In this document: piece by piece, positions 49,601 to 55,600 of the stretch
How positions within the stretch are numbered: position 1 is the first letter of the stretch
Layout: every line of letters begins with the position of its first letter
Origin: Trichobilharzia regenti
Lineage: Eukaryota > Platyhelminthes > Trematoda > Strigeidida > Schistosomatidae
Direction: 5' to 3'
Assembly: GCA_944472135.2 (NCBI GenBank)
Contig: OX235262.1
Location: forward strand, 44,815,804 to 44,879,803
Length of the DNA: 64,000 nucleotides
Position numbers and translations under genes: made by a program
Notes under the pieces: generated by a model
The model's input: only the letters and a program-made list of their open reading frames with translations
Told to the model about the DNA's origin: nothing
Database searches by the model: none

Positions 49601-52600
49601 GCCACTGGAACCCTATGGAGTGGCCAGCGCATGATTTCTAACTCCTACCAATTCACGATATGACATGACCACTAGCGAATGTTATAGGTGTCGAGTATTT
49701 TTCCTCACACCCGACCTGCTTTACCCCACTGGTCACTTCTTCTTTCTTTCTTTACTTCGGCTATGTCCTACAGGAGGATGAACCGGCTTCATGAACATCT
49801 CGAATGTTTGTAAGAGAGTTGATGAAGTTTCATGGGAATTGGGTACGAGTGATGTCCCCAGGATCGCTCGGCCTTTTGTTTGAGAGTGCAGCTCTAGCCT
49901 TTACACAACCAAGTGTGACCTACAAGGCAGTAGGAGTGGAGTACTGAGTTCACTATCCATTGGCAGCCGGTGACCGGAGTCCGGTTCATACGCCTTTTTG
50001 AATGGGGTCAGACATCCAGGGCATCCAATAAGCCCTTTGTCCATACGTCTGCCGGTGAACTCCGGTGAGCTTCATACGCCAGTCGTTGGAGGTTTGGAAT
50101 CAGGGTTTAGCCATCTCCCCTAGACTGTCATCCAATGGACTAGTCAACCCGGTGAAGAGCGCCGGGCATCCGCTTTTGCCCTCTCACTTCGGTGAAAAAC
50201 ACCTCCGCCACGTGAAGACAGTGAGTAGGACTTCCTCAGGAGAGGCTATGTAAGACGCAGGAGGGGTGGCCAACCCGCAGCGCAAGACACCCACCCCCGA
50301 CCATCCTGAGGCTTTGGTCACGACTTCCCACTAGAACCCAGGCAACTACCTACCTGAATTGAGCGAGTCGCTGGTGAGCATCCGACTGATATTCAAGTTT
50401 TGGTTTTTCAATGGTTCTGTAACCGATGTCAGTCCATGACTAAATCTTCCTAAGTACTCGGCATCAATCCCAAGAGGGATCGAATTTGAAACATCCAAGT
50501 TGCGAAGCCAAGCTCGCTGACCGGCTATTCAGCCATTAGGGCAGAATCTACTGATCCAATAATTCTAACTTCTACTAGTTTGGTTTTCGAAGTCATTTGC
50601 CAGGTTGTTTGTTTGGATTGGTATTGTATACAATTGTCGCAACTGGCCAAGTTGAACACACATTTCCATCTAGACCTTTCGCAACAACCCTTAATTTCGA
50701 CTTTCCACCTCTCAACTGACGAAGCTGAATGCTGAGAAGATATATGGCCTTATATCGGATGCTGGTCAATTTTCTTGTGAAACTAAATTTAGAAACCAAA
50801 TTCTAAAACTGTCTGTCTGTCTGGATTCAACATAGAACTTGGCACCGATGTGCAGCAGTTCGAGTTGCCACGTTCCAAATAGCACACAATTATAAAACTA
50901 ATCACTAGACGCAACATACAATAGTAAGGTAATCTTATGACAAGCTAATATTGTGGCAAACATTTATACACAAGTGTGTAGACACTTTCTTCGTCAGTTT
51001 ACTCGCAATAGTCACTGTTATGTTGAGAAGAATGTTATTTGTAAGGAAATAATTACAACACTTCAACAATAAATACCACTTGTCAAATGTTTCTTTTATA
51101 CTTCTTTCTTCCTAGCATCCTTTGCTAAGTGAAGCTGGTGCATCTTCATCATCATCATCATCAAGTTCGAGTACTTTGAAAAGAGCCGGAGGTCAGTTGG
51201 TTGATATGGTTATTGTGTTGTTTAATAAAGTTTATTTCTTGTTGGTCATTTAGCGTCTTTTAAACATTTACAGTTGTCAAGTATTGGTTTTGTAGGGATT
51301 TTGTTTGATTGCACGGAGGATTTCACCATGAGCTGACATCAGTTAGAGAACCACTTGAAAACCTGGGAGTACTGGACGGCTGTTTCGTCCTAGTTTGGGA
51401 CTCCTCAGAAGTACGCGCCCACCGGGGTTCGGACCCAGGACCTTCTGGTTACAAGGCGAACTCGTAGACCATTGAGCCACTGGGACCCGATCCAATGGTT
51501 CTTGAGTTCTGACTTCTGACAGTTCACGACATAGCGCGACCACTTCGCAGTGTCTTCTTCAATAAGTTACTGCCTCATCTTCAACCTGCTGTATCCTACT
51601 GGTCACGGCTTCCCACTAGGACCCCAGGTTAACTGCCTGAACAAGGCTTGTCTCTGGTGAGCATCAGACTAATTTTCAAGTATTACAGTTTTATCAATTT
51701 GTTCCTATTTTACTAGAATTGAGAAGGATAAACATCTCATATGTATTGAAATTTCTGAATTCTTGATTGTTCTGTAAGTGATTGATGTATGTGTACAGCA
51801 GTGGAGTCCAAAAATTAATCATTGTTTCAGTAGTAGTGCTAAAAATCGATCTCATACAGCTTCGTTGACGACTACATAGGTCACTTTTCGAATCCCTGTT
51901 ATTTCCCCCTGCACCCCTTGTGTTTTAAGTATCAAAATTCAAATTCTGTAATCAGCAAATATGATATAAAGGGGTTGAATCTAAAAGTAATATACAGGAA
52001 TTCATATGCCTAAAGGTCAGACTAATGGATTCATTTAAAGAAAATGTGGAAATGAGAAAATACAACTGCAAAAAGATAACATCTAATGACAAATTTTCAT
52101 CCACAACTGCCTTTGCTTAATACTGAAGATCAGATAACTACCCCCGGAAAGGATAAGCACCAAGGTAGTCTGACAATGAATCCTCCAAGAACTAAATATC
52201 TAACAAATAAATAACATACACTGAAATCACTGTTTTGTGGTATCACATACCCCAAGGCCCTCGAGTGGAACCGAAATTGAAAACGACGAGTTGGATGTCC
52301 GAAGGTGACATAGAGGACATCATATATCGAAGAAATAAAAGCTTGTTAGCAGTTGTGGAGATAACAAGGAACCAAGTACTATGAAGATATTCCATTTGAA
52401 ACTCAAACAACAGCAACAATAATAATGACACTGATCGGATTACATTACATTTTATTGATTTAAACTATAACTTATCTGGTTCCATTGTTATTGGCATCAC
52501 TAATTAAGATATACTAAGACTCAGTTGATGAGACCTTCAGATGACGATAAAACATATCATGTCAGTCACTGTTGGAGGTTGTATGTGCATGTGTATGAGT

Positions 52601-55600
52601 GAGTTAGTGTTTCATATGTATCTGTATACGTGGGTGTTTATTTTTTTATTTAATGCTGATATTATTTTTACTGTTACATTCCACTGCACTCCACTACAGA
52701 CTAGTTTGTTAATTGGCCATTTTTCTTTGTAGCATAAATTTCCTTGTAGTACTGTGTATCATACCATCATGTTATTTATTTTACCAAATTTTGATTGATT
52801 GGTAAAATACCTCTATATCTGTGCTTTTTTATACTCACGTCATAGTTACTCGGCAGCATAGCAACAAAAGTTTAAATAATATTGTGCTACAATATTTTTC
52901 ACCATGCAATGAAAATGAATTTTCAGTTGTTGTTATTGTTATTCATTGTTTACTTTGCACTTTTCCTCCTTTTACACTGTGTTCCATTGATTGTGTTCCT
53001 GTGCATGTTTGTCAGTGTGTGTGTGTGTCTATTGGTTGTACATAGTGTTACAGGGTTATAATTGCTATCTTCGTGTTTTTATTAAAAATTCCTTCTCTTT
53101 CTCTCAGTCTCAGAACTTTTGATTTTTCTACAGCGTTGCATCGCATGCATAGAGAAACAAAATTGAAACATTTAACAAATCTGTTCCACTAGTTTTCGGA
53201 GATTGTAGCATGTAGGAGGAAGGCAGGAAGTAGGGAACGATGGAAAAGTATTTTCTTTTTGACGTTTCGCTACTTATTAATTAAGAATTCGATATATTTT
53301 ATCTTCATAAGCCTTTCATATTCAGGAACTGTTGTTGAATTCCGTTTTTCGTCGTTTTGGTTTATGAAATTCCTCTTGTTTGTGAGTGTGTGTGTCAGTG
53401 CGTCATTGCAGTTTACGCACCGAGACAACTAATGCATGTGCGATAGCAACCATGAGTCATAGGTGTATTAGTTGTGTGGTTTTGTTTTCAGAAGATATAT
53501 GTAATATTTTGTATGATATTTATTTTGTCTTTCTTATTCCAACCCGATATCCTTCCAAAAACCAAATGGTTGTTAAATGGTTAAAGGCTATCTGTAGGAA
53601 GAAATAGACTCCTAGGTTTCGCGCTAGTTGGCACTCGTCAGCAAGGCGCAGCGTGTGACGACAACAACAATTTAGAGTGCACGATAATGGCGAGTCATGT
53701 CGCATGGTGATCACACTGAAAACTCAACTGATAAAATTCAGTCCACGCCAAAGAAATGGTTAGATTCATGATATTAATTACCACCCAGTGTCCCATTGAA
53801 GTATCCATTACAAGTCCTACAGGAGATGAATCACCAGCTCGTAAAACTCCTCAATAGTAATATCTCTAACTGCCGCACTGGACGGCCAGGGTTGAAATCT
53901 CAGCAAGGGACATATATTTTTTCAAGATTGCCGATATATACGTTGCTGACGAGTGCCAACAAAGATGAAGCCTAGGTCAAAGGCTTCCTGTTGATCACCT
54001 CCAGCCATCTAATAACAACAGTTCAGAGTGCACAATAATAGCAGTGAGTCACACTTAGCATGGTTATCACATTACAAACTTGACTGATAGAATTAAATCT
54101 GCACCCAACAAAGGATTGGCTGACTGACTGACTGTTTTCAAAGTAGAACTTTGCACAGATGTGCAGAAGTTCGAATTCCCACACTCCATGTGCCACACAA
54201 AGCAAAAGAAGAGAGTAAAGAGAGATTCAAAAGAGATATAATAAACAGAAGTGTGAGTGAGGGAAAAAGAATGGTGGTTATATAGACGAACGATATAACT
54301 TTATTGGGCATTATAAATCACAAATCATCTGCGTCATCACTGAGAACGATCTTGAGTCATATCACCAATTGTCTTCAGACATTGGTTCTTACCATCGGGA
54401 GGACCCCACCCAACCAGTCAGGAAATCTACACCTCCCTACATGACTGACTGGCTGGGTGATTGGTGTCTTAAACTCACTGTTATGGATTTCATTGACTGA
54501 TGAAGCCATGTTTTGGTTTGATCACGACTGCCACTACCACTAGCTGTTTTCCAACTTGATCCATTCTATGTCAGTCAGCTAAGATTGGCTGTCGAGGAAG
54601 GTGGTGGCTAGGCAAGCGTGTATATGTGCGTGCGTGCGTAACTTATGTTCTAGCCATCTCTCTCAATAGATGCAGCTGCTTGAAAACCTCGTCGATTGAT
54701 TGATTTCTCTTTCTCACCTAGCGATCGATGGAGGCCTAACCTACATACTGCTCATTCTATTATACCATCTGACAAAGGACTGGTCTCAATACTCATCAAT
54801 GTTTAATCAAATATGCCAAATAGCATTATGAATAAGTGTTTCTCTCCACTTTAGAACTCAGTTACAATGAACATTTGATTTCCATAAACCTGACACTTTT
54901 GATAGTGTTGTTTTTTTAATATTGTATTTACTTGATAAGAGTAAACATAAATAATATGATTTTTAAGGGGAGAAGGAGGGGATGGAGTTGAAGTGGATGA
55001 ATGTTAAAATTTTTGAAAGGATTATTAAATAATTGAATTACTATCAAGGTTAATTCAAGTGTTGTCTAAAAAACTAAAAGTACGTTGTTGATTATGATGA
55101 ATAAGGATAGAGATTGAAGTTGGATGAATTCAAGTGATAAAATAAAATCTTTTATAAAAAAGAACTTAACTGTATGCGTCGACTCTTTAACATACTTTTG
55201 TGGAACTGATTATATTGGAAGTTGTAAGCGTGTATTCTCTAGAAATACGTAGCTGTGTAAAACTACAGAAAACAAGGGCCAGGAAACAGATCGTTTGTTA
55301 AAGAAATCAACACATATTTATAGATTTTCATGTACATTAATATAGATTATTGTTAGTAGACAAACACAGTCTTCTGATTGGTTGTTTCTCACGGAAAGTT
55401 AACCTTTCATCTCTTTGTGGCTGTTTCGTGAATGTCACTTCATCTATATGCTAACTGTATCCGCCTACGCAAAGTCTTTGTTCCCATTTTTCTCACGACC
55501 AATATTTCTGACATAAATCTTGACGTAAATTACTGTCCACCAATTTTGACTAGCAGCCAGCTCTCACCAAAGCTGAACACTCTCCGGCTTGTTTGATTAA

